This document shows, piece by piece, positions 16,570-24,556 of a stretch of DNA of 40,477 nucleotides. The notes under the pieces were generated by a model. The model saw nothing but the letters and a program-made list of their open reading frames with translations, was not told the DNA's origin and ran no database searches. Position 1 is the first letter of the stretch. The number at the start of each line of letters is the position of its first letter. Origin of the DNA: Candidatus Omnitrophota bacterium (lineage in GTDB: Bacteria; Omnitrophota; Gorgyraeia; Gygaellales; Profunditerraquicolaceae); the NCBI GenBank assembly GCA_022013085.1, contig JAKLQX010000022.1, positions 1 to 40,477 on the forward strand, written 5' to 3'. The position numbers and the translations under genes were made by a program.

Positions 16570-17778
16570 ATGTTCAATAGCATAGCTGAAATATTAGAAG
16601 ATTTGAGAAACGGCAAAATGGTCATCGTGGTGGATGATGAGGATCGCGAGAATGAAGGCGATCTGGTAATGGCAGCTGTTTCTGTCGGACCTAAAGATAT
16701 AAACTTCATGGCTAAGTTTGGCCGTGGGCTTATTTGCGTTCCCATGGAAGAAAAAAGATTACGCTTTCTAGAACTTGATCCTATGCTGAAAAATACTTTA
16801 CAGGCTAATAATGAAGACCCATTTAAGACTGCTTGGATGATCTCTGTTGATGCAGCTAAAGGTGTAACTACTGGAATTTCGGCTTATGATCGCGCCAGGA
16901 CAATTGAAGTTTTAATTAATCCACAGAGTAAACCAGAAGATTTAGTGCGTCCCGGGCATATCTTTCCTTTACGCGCTCGTCGAGGAGGGGTTTTGGTTAG
17001 GGCCGGGCATACTGAGGCAAGCTTAGACCTTATGAGTTTAGCTGGCCTTTATCCAATAGGTGTAATTTGCGAGATTATGAATGATGATGGCTCTATGGCG
17101 CGGATGTCTCATTTGTTAGAGTTTGCTAAGAAACATAGCCTAAAAATTTGTACTATAGCTAGTTTAATTGAGTATCGCCGTAAATCAGAGAAGTTGGTAG
17201 AGCCAATTGTAGAGACTAAGCTTCCTACAAAATTCGGAGATTTTAAATTGGTTATTTATCGCGATAAAACTAATCTCCAGACACATATTGCTCTTACCAT
17301 GGGGGTTTGGTCAGATGAAGAGGTTTTAGTGCGCGTACATTCAGAGTGTTTGACTGGAGATGTTTTTAGTTCACTGCGTTGTGATTGCGGTAGACAATTA
17401 GAAAAAGCCATGGAAATAATCGGCCAGGAAAAAAAAGGCGTAATTCTTTATATGAGCCAGGAGGGCCGTGGCATCGGCCTAGTAGAGAAACTGCGTGCGT
17501 ATAGCTTGCAGGATAAAGGTATGGACACAGTGGAGGCAAATGAGGCCTTAGGATATAAGGCTGATTTGCGAGATTACGGTATCGGCGCGCAGATATTGGT
17601 AGATTTGGGTATAAAGCAGATAAAATTGTTAACTAATAATCCACGTAAGATCGTAGGCCTCCAAGGATATGGTTTAAAAGTTTCAGAGCGTATACCTTTG
17701 GAAATTGTTCCGAACATTGAAAATTATAAATACCTGAAAACAAAAAAAGATAAACTTGGTCATCAAATAGAACTTTAG
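16570..17778 (+). CDS. ribBA: bifunctional 3,4-dihydroxy-2-butanone-4-phosphate synthase / GTP cyclohydrolase II
   Basis: A 402-residue cytoplasmic enzyme feeding both branches of riboflavin synthesis. The RibB domain (about 1-200) shows [39 protein letters not shown] and [14 protein letters not shown]. The RibA domain (about 205-400) has the zinc cysteines in [19 protein letters not shown], then [10 protein letters not shown] and [10 protein letters not shown] use ATG 16570 ([15 protein letters not shown]), which fits the family. An in-frame extension to 16489 would translate the hairpin element and is rejected. It is the first gene of the riboswitch-controlled operon. Confidence 0.96.
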   Translation: MFNSIAEILEDLRNGKMVIVVDDEDRENEGDLVMAAVSVGPKDINFMAKFGRGLICVPMEEKRLRFLELDPMLKNTLQANNEDPFKTAWMISVDAAKGVTTGISAYDRARTIEVLINPQSKPEDLVRPGHIFPLRARRGGVLVRAGHTEASLDLMSLAGLYPIGVICEIMNDDGSMARMSHLLEFAKKHSLKICTIASLIEYRRKSEKLVEPIVETKLPTKFGDFKLVIYRDKTNLQTHIALTMGVWSDEEVLVRVHSECLTGDVFSSLRCDCGRQLEKAMEIIGQEKKGVILYMSQEGRGIGLVEKLRAYSLQDKGMDTVEANEALGYKADLRDYGIGAQILVDLGIKQIKLLTNNPRKIVGLQGYGLKVSERIPLEIVPNIENYKYLKTKKDKLGHQIEL

Positions 17779-17807
17779 ATAATTAAAAAGGGAGATACTA
17801 TAAACAT

Positions 17808-17878
17808 GTCATTCTGAGGGAGCGAAGCGACCGAAGAATCTATCTTTTAGATTCTTCGCCCTTCGGGCTCAGAATGAC
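17808..17878. repeat. 71-bp palindromic repeat between ribBA and ribH
   Basis: GTCATTCTGAG (17808-17818) pairs with CTCAGAATGAC (17868-17878). An inner stem is formed by GAAGAATCT and AGATTCTTC. It has the look of widely dispersed bacterial REP-like elements. It abuts the ribH ribosome-binding site (AGGAGGG at 17884-17890). Confidence 0.85.
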
Positions 17879-17894
17879 AAAGCAGGAGGGAATT

Positions 17895-18362
17895 ATGACA
17901 AAGGTGATTGAAGGCAATTTGTTAGCAAAAGGTAAAACTTTTGGATTAGTCGCTTCAAGATTTAATGATTTCATGACCAAAGAGCTGGTAAGCGGTTGTA
18001 TTGATACTTTGGTAAGGCATGGTGCTGATGAAAAAGATATTACCTTAACTTGGGTTCCTGGCGCATTTGAGGTTCCTTTAATTGCTCAAAAGATGGCGCA
18101 AACCAAAGCATTTGATGTATTGGTTTGTCTAGGCACAGTGATCCGTGGAGCAACCCCGCATTTTGATTATATTGTTTCTGAAGTTGCAAAAGGAGTGGCA
18201 AAAGTTGCTTTAGATAGCGGCGTTCCGGTTATCTTTGGTATTATCACTGCTGATAGCATTGAACAGGCGGTAGAGCGTTCAGGTTCTAAGGATGGCAATA
18301 AGGGCAAGGATGCTGCTCTTTCTGCTATTGAGATGGCAAATTTAACGAAACAGATAAAATAA
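17895..18362 (+). CDS. ribH: 6,7-dimethyl-8-ribityllumazine synthase
   Basis: A 155-residue lumazine synthase, the penultimate step to riboflavin. Motifs: [43 protein letters not shown] and [23 protein letters not shown] 17895 has AGGAGGG upstream and gives the usual length. An in-frame ATG at 17874 lies inside the palindromic repeat and is rejected. nusB follows 17 bp later. Confidence 0.96.
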   Translation: MTKVIEGNLLAKGKTFGLVASRFNDFMTKELVSGCIDTLVRHGADEKDITLTWVPGAFEVPLIAQKMAQTKAFDVLVCLGTVIRGATPHFDYIVSEVAKGVAKVALDSGVPVIFGIITADSIEQAVERSGSKDGNKGKDAALSAIEMANLTKQIK

Positions 18363-18379
18363 TAACTTAATTCCGACAA

Positions 18380-18796
18380 GTGCGAAAACGAACTAAAGCT
18401 AGAGAATATGTGTTGCAGATGCTCTACCAGGTTGATATCACCCGGGGCGGTTGGCAGGAGATCTTTGAAAACTTTTGGGAATCTAAAGATGATGAAGATT
18501 CCTCAGAAGAGCTAAAGGATTTCTCTGCGCAATTATTTAAAGGGACAGTAGAGCATTCGCAGGAGATTGATAAGAAAATTAGTTTGTATGCGGCGAATTG
18601 GCAGCTTGAGCGTATGGCATTTGTGGATCGCAATATTATGCGTTTAGGTTGTTTTGAGCTTCTTTTCCGGGAGGATATTCCGCCAAAAGTAGCGATTAAC
18701 GAAGCTGTTGAGCTGGCTAAGAAATACTCCGGATCAGAGTCTGGCAAGTTTGTCAACGCCATACTGGATAAAATAAAAATCGAGAAAGAGAAATGA
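18380..18796 (+). CDS. nusB: transcription antitermination protein NusB
   Basis: A 138-residue all-helical RNA-binding protein that joins NusE (S10) on boxA RNA during rRNA transcription. Family features: KAREYVLQMLYQVDI at the start, RMAFVDRNIMRLGCFELL in the middle, and PPKVAINEAVELAKKYSG with KFVNAILDKI at the end. The start is GTG 18380. The ribH-nusB order is common in bacteria. It is followed by a hairpin controlling the next gene. Confidence 0.94.
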   Translation: MRKRTKAREYVLQMLYQVDITRGGWQEIFENFWESKDDEDSSEELKDFSAQLFKGTVEHSQEIDKKISLYAANWQLERMAFVDRNIMRLGCFELLFREDIPPKVAINEAVELAKKYSGSESGKFVNAILDKIKIEKEK

Positions 18797-18799
18797 ACC

Positions 18800-18868
18800 C
18801 CGCACCTTCTTTATATTCAATATTAAAAGCTAAAAGTTTGAGAAGAATGAATAAATTAGAAGGTGCGG
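18800..18868 (+). promoter_or_regulatory. long-range hairpin covering the PHP-gene ribosome-binding site
   Basis: CCGCACCTTCT (18800-18810), 4 nt after the nusB stop, is the exact reverse complement of AGAAGGTGCGG (18858-18868), which contains the Shine-Dalgarno and ends one base before the ATG at 18870. The 47-nt loop is AT-rich. It could block initiation unless upstream translation or a factor opens it. Confidence 0.6.
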
Positions 18869-18869
18869 A

Positions 18870-19688
18870 ATGAAGTACGCGGATTTGCATGTACATACCA
18901 TTGAAAGTGATGGCACTTCTTCGCCTGCTCAATTAGTTAAGGGAGCTCTTGAGCGTGGATTATCCGCTATAGCCATAACTGACCATGATACTGTAGGCGC
19001 GATAGCAGAGGTTTTAAAAGAAGCTCAGGAAACTACCTTAGAGATAATTCCTGGAATCGAACTAACTTCGCAACAGGATAATCAGGAAATTCATATACTG
19101 GGTTATTTTCTAGATTATACTCAGCAGGGGCTGCTTGATAAATTGCAATTAGTTCAGCAAAACCGGGTCCAGCGAGTTTATAAAATTGTAGAAAATCTAA
19201 AGGGCTTAGGGATAGAGCTTAATGCGCAGACTGTTTTTGATATTTCTGGCCGTGGCACAGTAGGCAGGATGCATATTGCCCGAGCGTTACTTCTTGATGG
19301 CTGGGTTGGTTCAACTAGCGAGGCATTTCGCAAATATATAGGGGATGATTCACCAGCTTATGTCTGTGGTTTTCATTTATCTGTGCTTGAAGCGATAAAG
19401 TTAATTAGTGAAGCTGGCGGAGTGGCTGTTTTAGCACATCCTTATGTATTAGATAATGATGAGTTAATTACTGAGTTTGTGAGTTACGGTTTACAAGGCC
19501 TGGAGGTATATTATCCCGAACATTCTCAATCACAGGTTAATTTCTATTTAGATTTAGCTAAAAATCTAGGTCTGCTCGTTACGGGTGGCTCGGATTTTCA
19601 TGGTAGTGTAAAACCAAATATAAAATTAGGTACAATTAAGATACCTTTTGAATTAGTAGAAAAATTACGACTTGCCAAGAGATTATGA
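18870..19688 (+). CDS. PHP-domain phosphoesterase (RNase AM / YciV-like)
   Basis: A 272-residue metal-dependent phosphoesterase. PHP motifs seen: DLHVHTIESDGT (His7, His9), AITDHDTVGAI, IPGIELTS, VAVLAHPYVL, and VTGGSDFHG near the C-terminus. The closest group is the YciV/TrpH type, known for 3',5'-nucleotide bisphosphatase and 5'-3' exoribonuclease activity on short RNA. It sits within the riboflavin operon between nusB and ribD, overlapping ribD by 4 nt. A link to flavin metabolism is not shown. Its ribosome-binding site is in the 18800-18868 hairpin. Confidence 0.88.
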   Translation: MKYADLHVHTIESDGTSSPAQLVKGALERGLSAIAITDHDTVGAIAEVLKEAQETTLEIIPGIELTSQQDNQEIHILGYFLDYTQQGLLDKLQLVQQNRVQRVYKIVENLKGLGIELNAQTVFDISGRGTVGRMHIARALLLDGWVGSTSEAFRKYIGDDSPAYVCGFHLSVLEAIKLISEAGGVAVLAHPYVLDNDELITEFVSYGLQGLEVYYPEHSQSQVNFYLDLAKNLGLLVTGGSDFHGSVKPNIKLGTIKIPFELVEKLRLAKRL

Positions 19689-20788
19689 AAAGAGACGATG
19701 AATATTATATGCAGTTAGCTTTAAGATTAGCGCTTAAGGCAAAAGGAAAAACATCCCCTAATCCTTTAGTCGGTGCGTTGGTAGTTAAAGGGGATAAAAT
19801 TATTGGCCAAGGTTTTCATGCCAAAGCAGGATCTGCACATGCAGAGATTATTGCTTTAGACCAGGCAGGTAACAAAGCAAAAAGAGCAACTTTATATGTT
19901 ACGCTCGAGCCATGCGCGCATACTGGAAAAACTCCGCCTTGTGTTAATAGAATAATTCAAAGCGGGGTTAGGGAAGTGGTTGTCGGCATGATTGACCCGA
20001 ATCCTTTGAATAATGGCAAAGGCATTATGTTACTTAAACAAAGTAATATTAAAGTTAAGGTAGGAATTTTAGCTGATAAACTGGAAAAGATAAACGAAGG
20101 TTTTGTAAAATATATTACTACCGGGTTTCCTTTTGTTACGGTTAAAGTCGGGCAATCTCTTGACGGCCGCATTGCTACATATTGCGGTGATTCTAAATGG
20201 ATAACCTCGGATAAGTCACGCGCTTTTGTGCACAGAATACGTAAAGATTATGATGCGATTATGGTGGGAGTAAATACTGTGCTTAGGGATAATCCGCGTT
20301 TAAATGCTTGGTTTTCCGGGAAACAGCCGATTAAACAGCCGATTAAGGTAATCGTTGATAGTAATTTAAGCACGCCTGAAAATGCTAATATTTTTGCCAA
20401 CAATAGCCAAGTGATTATTATAACTTTACCTAGCCGTCCTGGCCAGGAGACGGATAATCGCAAGAGATTATTTGAGAAAGCAAAGGTAATTGAGGTAAAA
20501 GAGAAATCTGGCCAAATTAATTTGCGTGATGCCTTAAGGAAACTTAGCCGGTTAAAAATAGCTAATATTATTGTTGAGGGAGGGGGCACATTGATTGGCT
20601 CTCTTTTTGATGAAAAATTAGTGGATAAGGTATTATTTTTTATTAGTCCTAAGATTATTGGCGGCAAGGACGCTGTTTCTTCGGTAATGGGTAAAGGGGT
20701 AAAACGCGTAGATCAGGCGATAAAGTTGCGAGATATAAAATTTAAGCACTTTGCTGAGGAGTTGCTTGTAGAAGCAAGTATAAAATAG
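19685..20788 (+). CDS. ribD: bifunctional diaminohydroxyphosphoribosylaminopyrimidine deaminase / reductase
   Basis: A 367-residue RibD. The N-terminal zinc deaminase domain (about 1-145) has SPNPLVGALVV, HAEIIALDQAG and PCAHTGKTPPC. The C-terminal reductase domain (about 150-365) has VKVGQSLDGRIAT, WITSDKSRAFVHRIRKDYDAIMVG, IIVEGGGTLI and FISPKIIGG. It catalyses the second and third steps after GTP cyclohydrolase II. It overlaps the PHP gene by 4 nt and abuts ribE. Confidence 0.96.
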   Translation: MKRDDEYYMQLALRLALKAKGKTSPNPLVGALVVKGDKIIGQGFHAKAGSAHAEIIALDQAGNKAKRATLYVTLEPCAHTGKTPPCVNRIIQSGVREVVVGMIDPNPLNNGKGIMLLKQSNIKVKVGILADKLEKINEGFVKYITTGFPFVTVKVGQSLDGRIATYCGDSKWITSDKSRAFVHRIRKDYDAIMVGVNTVLRDNPRLNAWFSGKQPIKQPIKVIVDSNLSTPENANIFANNSQVIIITLPSRPGQETDNRKRLFEKAKVIEVKEKSGQINLRDALRKLSRLKIANIIVEGGGTLIGSLFDEKLVDKVLFFISPKIIGGKDAVSSVMGKGVKRVDQAIKLRDIKFKHFAEELLVEASIK

Positions 20789-21364
20789 ATGTTTACTGGT
20801 ATTATTGAGGAATTGGGAAAAGTTAAAAGAATTGCGCAAATAGGCGCGATGAAGCTTCTTGAAATTACGGCCGATAAAACCCTGCAAGATACTAAGATTG
20901 GTGAAAGTGTAGCAATTAATGGAGTGTGCTTGACTATAGTTTCTCTTGGAGATAATTCTTTTAGTTTTGAAGTTATGCCTGAGACTTTTAAAGGCACTAA
21001 TCTTGGTTTGCTTAAAATCGGTGAGCAAGTAAATCTGGAGCGTAGCCTTAAGGTAGGAGATAGAGTTTCTGGGCATTTTATTAGCGGACATATTGATTGT
21101 TTGGGTTTGGTACGCAGAAAATCTTTGCGTAACGGGAATTTAGAGTTTGCAGTTGCTGTGCCACCTTTGTTTATGAAATATTGTCTTTCAAAAGGATCTA
21201 TATCTTTGGATGGTATAAGCTTAACCTTAACAGATAAACGTGCTAATCTTATTAGTGTTTATGTCATTCCGCATACGCTTAAAAATACCACTTTAAGTTT
21301 TAAAGGCCCATCGGACAAATTAAACGTGGAATTTGACATCCTCGCTAAAAAGAATTCTTCTTAA
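20789..21364 (+). CDS. ribE: riboflavin synthase alpha chain
   Basis: A 191-residue enzyme that dismutates two lumazines into riboflavin. It shows the two repeated lumazine-binding halves: MFTGIIEELGKV with GESVAINGVCLTIV and ETFKGTNLG (about 1-85), and SGHFISGHIDC with GSISLDGISLTL and TLKNTTL (about 90-180). It starts immediately after the ribD stop and is the last gene of the operon. With ribBA, ribH and ribD it completes the pathway apart from the dephosphorylation step. Confidence 0.96.
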   Translation: MFTGIIEELGKVKRIAQIGAMKLLEITADKTLQDTKIGESVAINGVCLTIVSLGDNSFSFEVMPETFKGTNLGLLKIGEQVNLERSLKVGDRVSGHFISGHIDCLGLVRRKSLRNGNLEFAVAVPPLFMKYCLSKGSISLDGISLTLTDKRANLISVYVIPHTLKNTTLSFKGPSDKLNVEFDILAKKNSS

Positions 21365-21426
21365 TTAATTTTCGATTCCCGTCTTTTGCTTCCGAAACTA
21401 CCAGAGTCATTTTATTAATATTGATA

Positions 21427-21506
21427 GCGGGTGACTGTCGAGACGAAGCCCTTGCCGCGCGCAACGTAAGCGAGCACGGCGAGGTGGCTCGGCAGGCAGG
21501 ACCCGC
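21427..21506. repeat. GC-rich palindromic element between ribE and tRNA-Pro
   Basis: GCGGGT (21427-21432) and ACCCGC (21501-21506) bracket a roughly 80-bp GC-rich island in an AT-rich gap. It contains GCAAC/GTAAGCGAGC-type segments and GGCAGGCAGG, half of the palindrome found whole at 12582 and 34101. It is probably a composite dispersed repeat. The rest of the gap holds nothing recognisable. Confidence 0.55.
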
Positions 21507-21520
21507 GTAAAGTTCTGTTA

Positions 21521-21549
21521 TTGCGTAAGCTCTAAATTTTTGCTATACT
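21521..21549 (+). promoter_or_regulatory. tRNA operon promoter
   Basis: TTGCGT (21521-21526), a 17-bp spacer and TATACT (21544-21549) lie about 24 bp before tRNA-Pro. A second TATAAT at 21566-21571 is too close to the tRNA to be its -10. Confidence 0.55.
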
Positions 21550-21572
21550 TATTATATATTTGAAATATAATA

Positions 21573-21647
21573 CGGGGCGTGGCTCAGTTTGGCTAGAGCG
21601 CTTGCTTTGGGAGCAAGAGGTCACAGGTTCAAGTCCTGTCGCCCCGA
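21573..21647 (+). tRNA. tRNA-Pro (TGG)
   Basis: The acceptor stem CGGGGCG/CGCCCCG is perfect. The anticodon arm CTTGC-TTTGGGA-GCAAG gives anticodon TGG, and the T arm has GGTTCAAGTCC. CCA is not encoded. Confidence 0.95.
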
Positions 21648-21661
21648 CATTTATAATTTAT

Positions 21662-21735
21662 GCGCCTGTAGCTCAATTGGATAGAGCACCTGCCTTCTAA
21701 GCCGGTGGTTGGCCGTTCGATTCGGCCCAGGCGCG
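21662..21735 (+). tRNA. tRNA-Arg (TCT) with a mismatched anticodon stem
   Basis: Acceptor GCGCCTG/CAGGCGC is perfect and the T arm GGCC-GTTCGATTC-GGCC is normal. The anticodon loop CTTCTAA gives TCT. The anticodon stem CCTGC/GCCGG has one T-C mismatch at pair 29-41, where GCAGG would be expected. CCA is not encoded. Confidence 0.92.
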
Positions 21736-21763
21736 TAATAAATTAAAAAAGAGTGTTATTTTT

Positions 21764-22990
21764 ATGAAAAACTGGAAAAATATTTTTATTATTATTGCAA
21801 TTTCAGTAATTATTTTTAGCTGTTTTTATGTTTTTTTGCTTTTTCAAGGCAAGTTTTTTATCGCAAATAAGCTCCATGAAGCAACTGGCCGTAAGGTGAG
21901 TATAGGCCAGCTGGTTATTAAGCCGCCTTTGAATATAGAGCTCAAGAACTTAGAAATTGAAGGTTTAGCGAAAATAAGCAGTATTTATTTATCACCAAGC
22001 ATTCCAAATATTTTTCTTGGAAAAATTGCTTTTAATAAAATTAGAATTATAAATCCAAAGATTATTTTGGAGAAGAAATTGTCTGCGCCGCAAGAACCAA
22101 TTGTTTCAGAAACGGTTGCTATTCCAGATAATGCGGCTGTTGCAGTTGCTATTCCAGATAACGCAGCTGCAAAGCCAGATGTTAGCAAGAAGAGCGATTT
22201 GCGTTTAATCATTAAGAGCTTAAAGATCAGGCAGGGAGAACTGGATATTATTGATCAGAGTGCTGGTACGCAGGGGATTAAGCTTACTGTAAGAGACATA
22301 AGTTTTGATTTAAAAAATTTGTATACCTTTGCGGTTGACACAAAAACTGATTTCGAATTAAGAGGAAGGATCCCCTGGAATACGGGAGAGCCAGATGGTA
22401 AGATTTATATGAGTGGTTGGGTAAACTCATATAAAAAAGATATGTTATCTACTTTAAAAATTGAAAACATTGATGGCATTGCGTTTCATCCTTATTATTC
22501 TAATTGGGTTGATTTAGAGAAAGCGCGTATTGTAAAAGCTAAGCTAAGCTTTAGCAGTACTATTAAAGGTGAAAATAATGATATCGCGGCTAATTGCCAC
22601 TTGGAGTTAGCCGATATTGTGCGTAAGGTGCGCGCTCCCGAAGAATCTCAGGAAAAAGCCGAACGCATTACTGATGCTGTATTAGATATGTTTAAAGCCA
22701 TGAATCAGGGTAAAGTAGTTTTGGATTTTACTTTTCATACTAAAATGGACCGCCCGGAGTTTAGTTTTGCGTATATTAAATCTGCATTTGAAGGAAAGAT
22801 TATGCAGGGTAGGGCTAATTCTGGATTAAGAACTCAGGACGTATTATTATTACCTGGAAAAATGCTGCAAAGCGGGATAAGAAGTGGTTCAAATTTATCT
22901 AAAGCTTTAGTTGACGGCGTGCTTGCTTTAGGCAATGGCTTAAAGCAATTCTTTGAAGATGGAATGAATAAAGAGGTTCCGGAAAATTAG
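21764..22990 (+). CDS. AsmA-like/DUF748-type membrane-anchored protein (paralogue of 5622-6698)
   Basis: A 408-residue protein with an N-terminal membrane anchor (about 4-29), then AsmA-like motifs (GRKVSIGQLVIKPPLNIELK, NLEIEGLAKISSIYLSPS). A low-complexity insert at about 119-142 contains two near-identical copies of VAIPDNAA, from a DNA duplication at about 22119-22170. The rest aligns with the protein at 5622, but this copy has a longer C-terminus ending in a glycine/serine-rich segment. It is embedded between tRNA genes, 28 bp after tRNA-Arg, so it is probably read from the tRNA promoter. An envelope lipid-transport role is inferred only. Confidence 0.65.
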   Translation: MKNWKNIFIIIAISVIIFSCFYVFLLFQGKFFIANKLHEATGRKVSIGQLVIKPPLNIELKNLEIEGLAKISSIYLSPSIPNIFLGKIAFNKIRIINPKIILEKKLSAPQEPIVSETVAIPDNAAVAVAIPDNAAAKPDVSKKSDLRLIIKSLKIRQGELDIIDQSAGTQGIKLTVRDISFDLKNLYTFAVDTKTDFELRGRIPWNTGEPDGKIYMSGWVNSYKKDMLSTLKIENIDGIAFHPYYSNWVDLEKARIVKAKLSFSSTIKGENNDIAANCHLELADIVRKVRAPEESQEKAERITDAVLDMFKAMNQGKVVLDFTFHTKMDRPEFSFAYIKSAFEGKIMQGRANSGLRTQDVLLLPGKMLQSGIRSGSNLSKALVDGVLALGNGLKQFFEDGMNKEVPEN

Positions 22991-23006
22991 CTCTTATTAG
23001 ATTTAT

Positions 23007-23085
23007 GGTGGCTGTAGCTCAATTGGTTAGAGCGTCTGATTGTGGTTCAGAAGGTTTGCGGGATCGTTCCCCGTCAGCCACCCCA
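23007..23085 (+). tRNA. tRNA-His (GTG)
   Basis: The extra G-1 typical of tRNA-His (23007) pairs with C73. Acceptor GTGGCTG/CAGCCAC and the anticodon arm TCTGA-TTGTGGT-TCAGA give GTG. CCA is encoded at 23083-23085, unlike the other two tRNAs here. Confidence 0.95.
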
Positions 23086-23094
23086 AATCTTTGA

Positions 23095-23137
23095 AGCCTA
23101 TGATTGATAGTAACGATCATAGGCTTTTCTGTTTTTT
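23095..23137 (+). terminator. intrinsic terminator after tRNA-His
   Basis: AGCCTATGAT (23095-23104) pairs exactly with ATCATAGGCT (23116-23125), followed by TTTTCTGTTTTTT. Confidence 0.92.
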
Positions 23138-23204
23138 AGCTGTTTACAGAGAATGCTTTTATGGTAAGCCATTTCTACCCGTCCTTAGCGGGGATACCTC
23201 AGAA
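23138..23204 (+). repeat. intergenic element R, copy 1
   Basis: A roughly 67-bp sequence starting AGCTGTTTACAGAGA, with CATTTCTACCCGTCCTTAG in the middle, ending ATACCTCAGAA. It is homologous to 25133-25199 and 31363-31434. It starts directly after the tRNA-His terminator and ends about 30 bp before the toxin-antitoxin promoter. CCCG and CGGG flank the TCCTTAG core here. The function is unknown. Confidence 0.6.
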
Positions 23205-23233
23205 AACATCTTTTTGTAAAATATAAAATCATC

Positions 23234-23262
23234 TTGACAAAGCGTTTTCGATAGTTTATACT
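23234..23262 (+). promoter_or_regulatory. toxin-antitoxin promoter
   Basis: TTGACA (23234-23239), a 17-bp spacer and TATACT (23257-23262) lie upstream of the AbrB-type antitoxin gene. Confidence 0.8.
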
Positions 23263-23272
23263 TTTACTGTAA

Positions 23273-23296
23273 GTAAGGATGTAAGGATGTAAGGAA
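23273..23296 (+). repeat. three tandem 8-mers in the toxin-antitoxin leader
   Basis: GTAAGGAT, GTAAGGAT, GTAAGGAA run head to tail at or just after the predicted transcription start. The placement suits an operator for the antitoxin, or they may be simple slippage repeats. They also resemble spaced Shine-Dalgarno cores. Confidence 0.5.
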
Positions 23297-23357
23297 GTAA
23301 TAACATATTGCCTTATTGGATAGGCTGGTGTTCACTGTTGCGAAAGGAGCGATTAAA

Positions 23358-23621
23358 ATGACTGTTCTTGATACCGCTAAAATTACCTCAAAAGGCCAGG
23401 TTACTATACCTAGCCGCATAAGGAAACTTCTGCATATAGATACAGGTTCCTCTTTAGCTTTTGGTTTAAGCAAGGAAGGAGTGATTTTGCTTCCCTGTAA
23501 AGTTACCGTAGAATCGCCATATACTGTTAGTGAATGGGCGAAAATTGAGAAGTTAGCCTTGGTCAAAGGCAAGATCTACAAAAGCGCTAAAAGAGCCAAA
23601 AAGCATATTGAGGCATTATGA
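23358..23621 (+). CDS. AbrB/MazE-type antitoxin
   Basis: An 87-residue protein with the swapped-hairpin AbrB DNA-binding domain at its start (AKITSKGQVTIPSRIRKLLHID, about 6-27) and a basic C-terminus (KIYKSAKRAKKH) that should bind the partner toxin. ATG 23358 has AAAGGAG at the right distance; the in-frame extension to 23316 lacks one. It overlaps the toxin start by 4 nt (ATGA). It probably represses its own promoter, perhaps through the tandem 8-mers. Confidence 0.88.
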   Translation: MTVLDTAKITSKGQVTIPSRIRKLLHIDTGSSLAFGLSKEGVILLPCKVTVESPYTVSEWAKIEKLALVKGKIYKSAKRAKKHIEAL

Positions 23622-23896
23622 AATTTGAATTTAAATCTTCTTTTGACCGATCGGTGAAGAGTTTTCATGGAAGAGAAAAAGAGGAGATAAAGAAAATTGC
23701 TCTCCAAGCGATAGATATACTCTCTCAGGACCGAATGCTCCATAAAGGGATTGGTCTGAAGCGTCTCAAAGGTAATTTCTGGGAGATAAGACACGGCCTT
23801 AAGGCAAGAATTCTATTTCGCTGGGAAGGAGATTTAGTGGAATTTATTCTTGCCGGTGACCATAATGATATAAAACGTTTCCTAAAGAATATCTAG
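23618..23896 (+). CDS. RelE/ParE-superfamily toxin
   Basis: A 92-residue protein with the RelE/ParE layout: MKFEFKSSFDRSVKSF, a helical middle, GLKRLKGNFWEIRHGLKARILFRW and a C-terminal ILAGDHNDIKRFL. The combination LKG-FWEIR-ARILF is typical of RelE-like mRNA interferases of the addiction-module type. The target is not proven by sequence. It is translationally coupled to the AbrB-type antitoxin, a common pairing. An intrinsic terminator follows 45 bp after the stop. Confidence 0.86.
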   Translation: MKFEFKSSFDRSVKSFHGREKEEIKKIALQAIDILSQDRMLHKGIGLKRLKGNFWEIRHGLKARILFRWEGDLVEFILAGDHNDIKRFLKNI

Positions 23897-23941
23897 CTAC
23901 CCAGGCAATATTATTTTTTTCGAACGTTGGGAGAGTTTAAT

Positions 23942-23975
23942 GGCTATGATCAGAACAGCGGTCATAGCCGTTTTT
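23942..23975 (+). terminator. intrinsic terminator after the toxin gene
   Basis: GGCTATGA (23942-23949) pairs with TCATAGCC (23962-23969), then GTTTTT. The stem is close in sequence to that of the terminator at 24700-24735, suggesting duplicated modules. Confidence 0.85.
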
Positions 23976-24036
23976 ATCTCGCGCTGCGTTAAAGAATTAG
24001 GGCATCGCATTTATTGGCCGCATATCGTTCATTCCT

Positions 24037-24489
24037 GTGTGGAAATCTTATAGGTACATTATCAAGCGTTATCCAAGGATTTCTTTGGCCGAAGAAAGGA
24101 ACCTAATCAAGAAGGCTCAAAGAGGCTCGAAGAAGAGTAAGGATGAGCTTGTTCTTCGTCATATAAGCTTTTTAATCTTTAGAATCCACAAAATGGCATT
24201 CCCCGTGTTTATCCAACGTTTTGGAGAGGATTTGCTTGAGGAAGCTATCCTTATTCTCTATAAGAAAATCAAAAGCTATGACCTTGATTACCGTGATAAT
24301 AAGGGTAATCCTAATCCGGTTAAATTTATTTCTTACATTTGGAAGCGAATCGATGGGTCCATACTTGATACCTTAAAGAAAGAACTCAACGAATCAAATT
24401 ACTACGATAGGTATAGCGGATACGCCCTCAGAAATGGCGACTTATCGTCTATGTCTGGGTTAAGAGAGATGGACAATTATATCTACTAA
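24037..24489 (+). CDS. stand-alone sigma-70 region 1.2/2-like protein, copy 1
   Basis: A 150-residue protein starting MWKSYRYIIKRYP from GTG 24037. The segment ISLAEERNLIKKAQRGSKKSKDELVLRH corresponds to sigma region 1.2 and the start of region 2. GEDLLEEAILILYKKIKSYD and VKFISYIWKRIDGSILDTL match the core-RNA-polymerase-binding and -10-recognition part of region 2. Regions 3 and 4 are absent. It is about 70 percent identical to the protein at 39903 over the same span. The in-frame codons after TAA 24487-24489 read SLKELRNL before another stop, so it may be a shortened form of a longer ancestor. It could be an anti- or alternative-sigma device, or a decaying relic. Confidence 0.6.
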   Translation: MWKSYRYIIKRYPRISLAEERNLIKKAQRGSKKSKDELVLRHISFLIFRIHKMAFPVFIQRFGEDLLEEAILILYKKIKSYDLDYRDNKGNPNPVKFISYIWKRIDGSILDTLKKELNESNYYDRYSGYALRNGDLSSMSGLREMDNYIY

Positions 24490-24556
24490 TCTCTCAAAGA
24501 GTTACGTAATCTCTAGCCTAAAGATGTCGGACAAAACGGACAAATTGGCGAGGAAT

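Noticed and set aside
16473-16745. 90-codon minus-strand ORF over the ribBA leader
   Set aside because: It arises from the palindromic repeat and ribBA antisense, with no start signal.
20248-20667. 139-codon minus-strand ORF opposite ribD (also 20633-21091 opposite ribD/ribE)
   Set aside because: Both lie fully within firmly identified + strand enzymes and show no domain or start signal.
23138-23204. Element R as a known riboswitch or ribozyme
   Set aside because: I compared it by eye with FMN, TPP, SAM, cobalamin, glycine, fluoride, ZTP, preQ1 and hammerhead consensus features and saw no match. A covariance search would decide.
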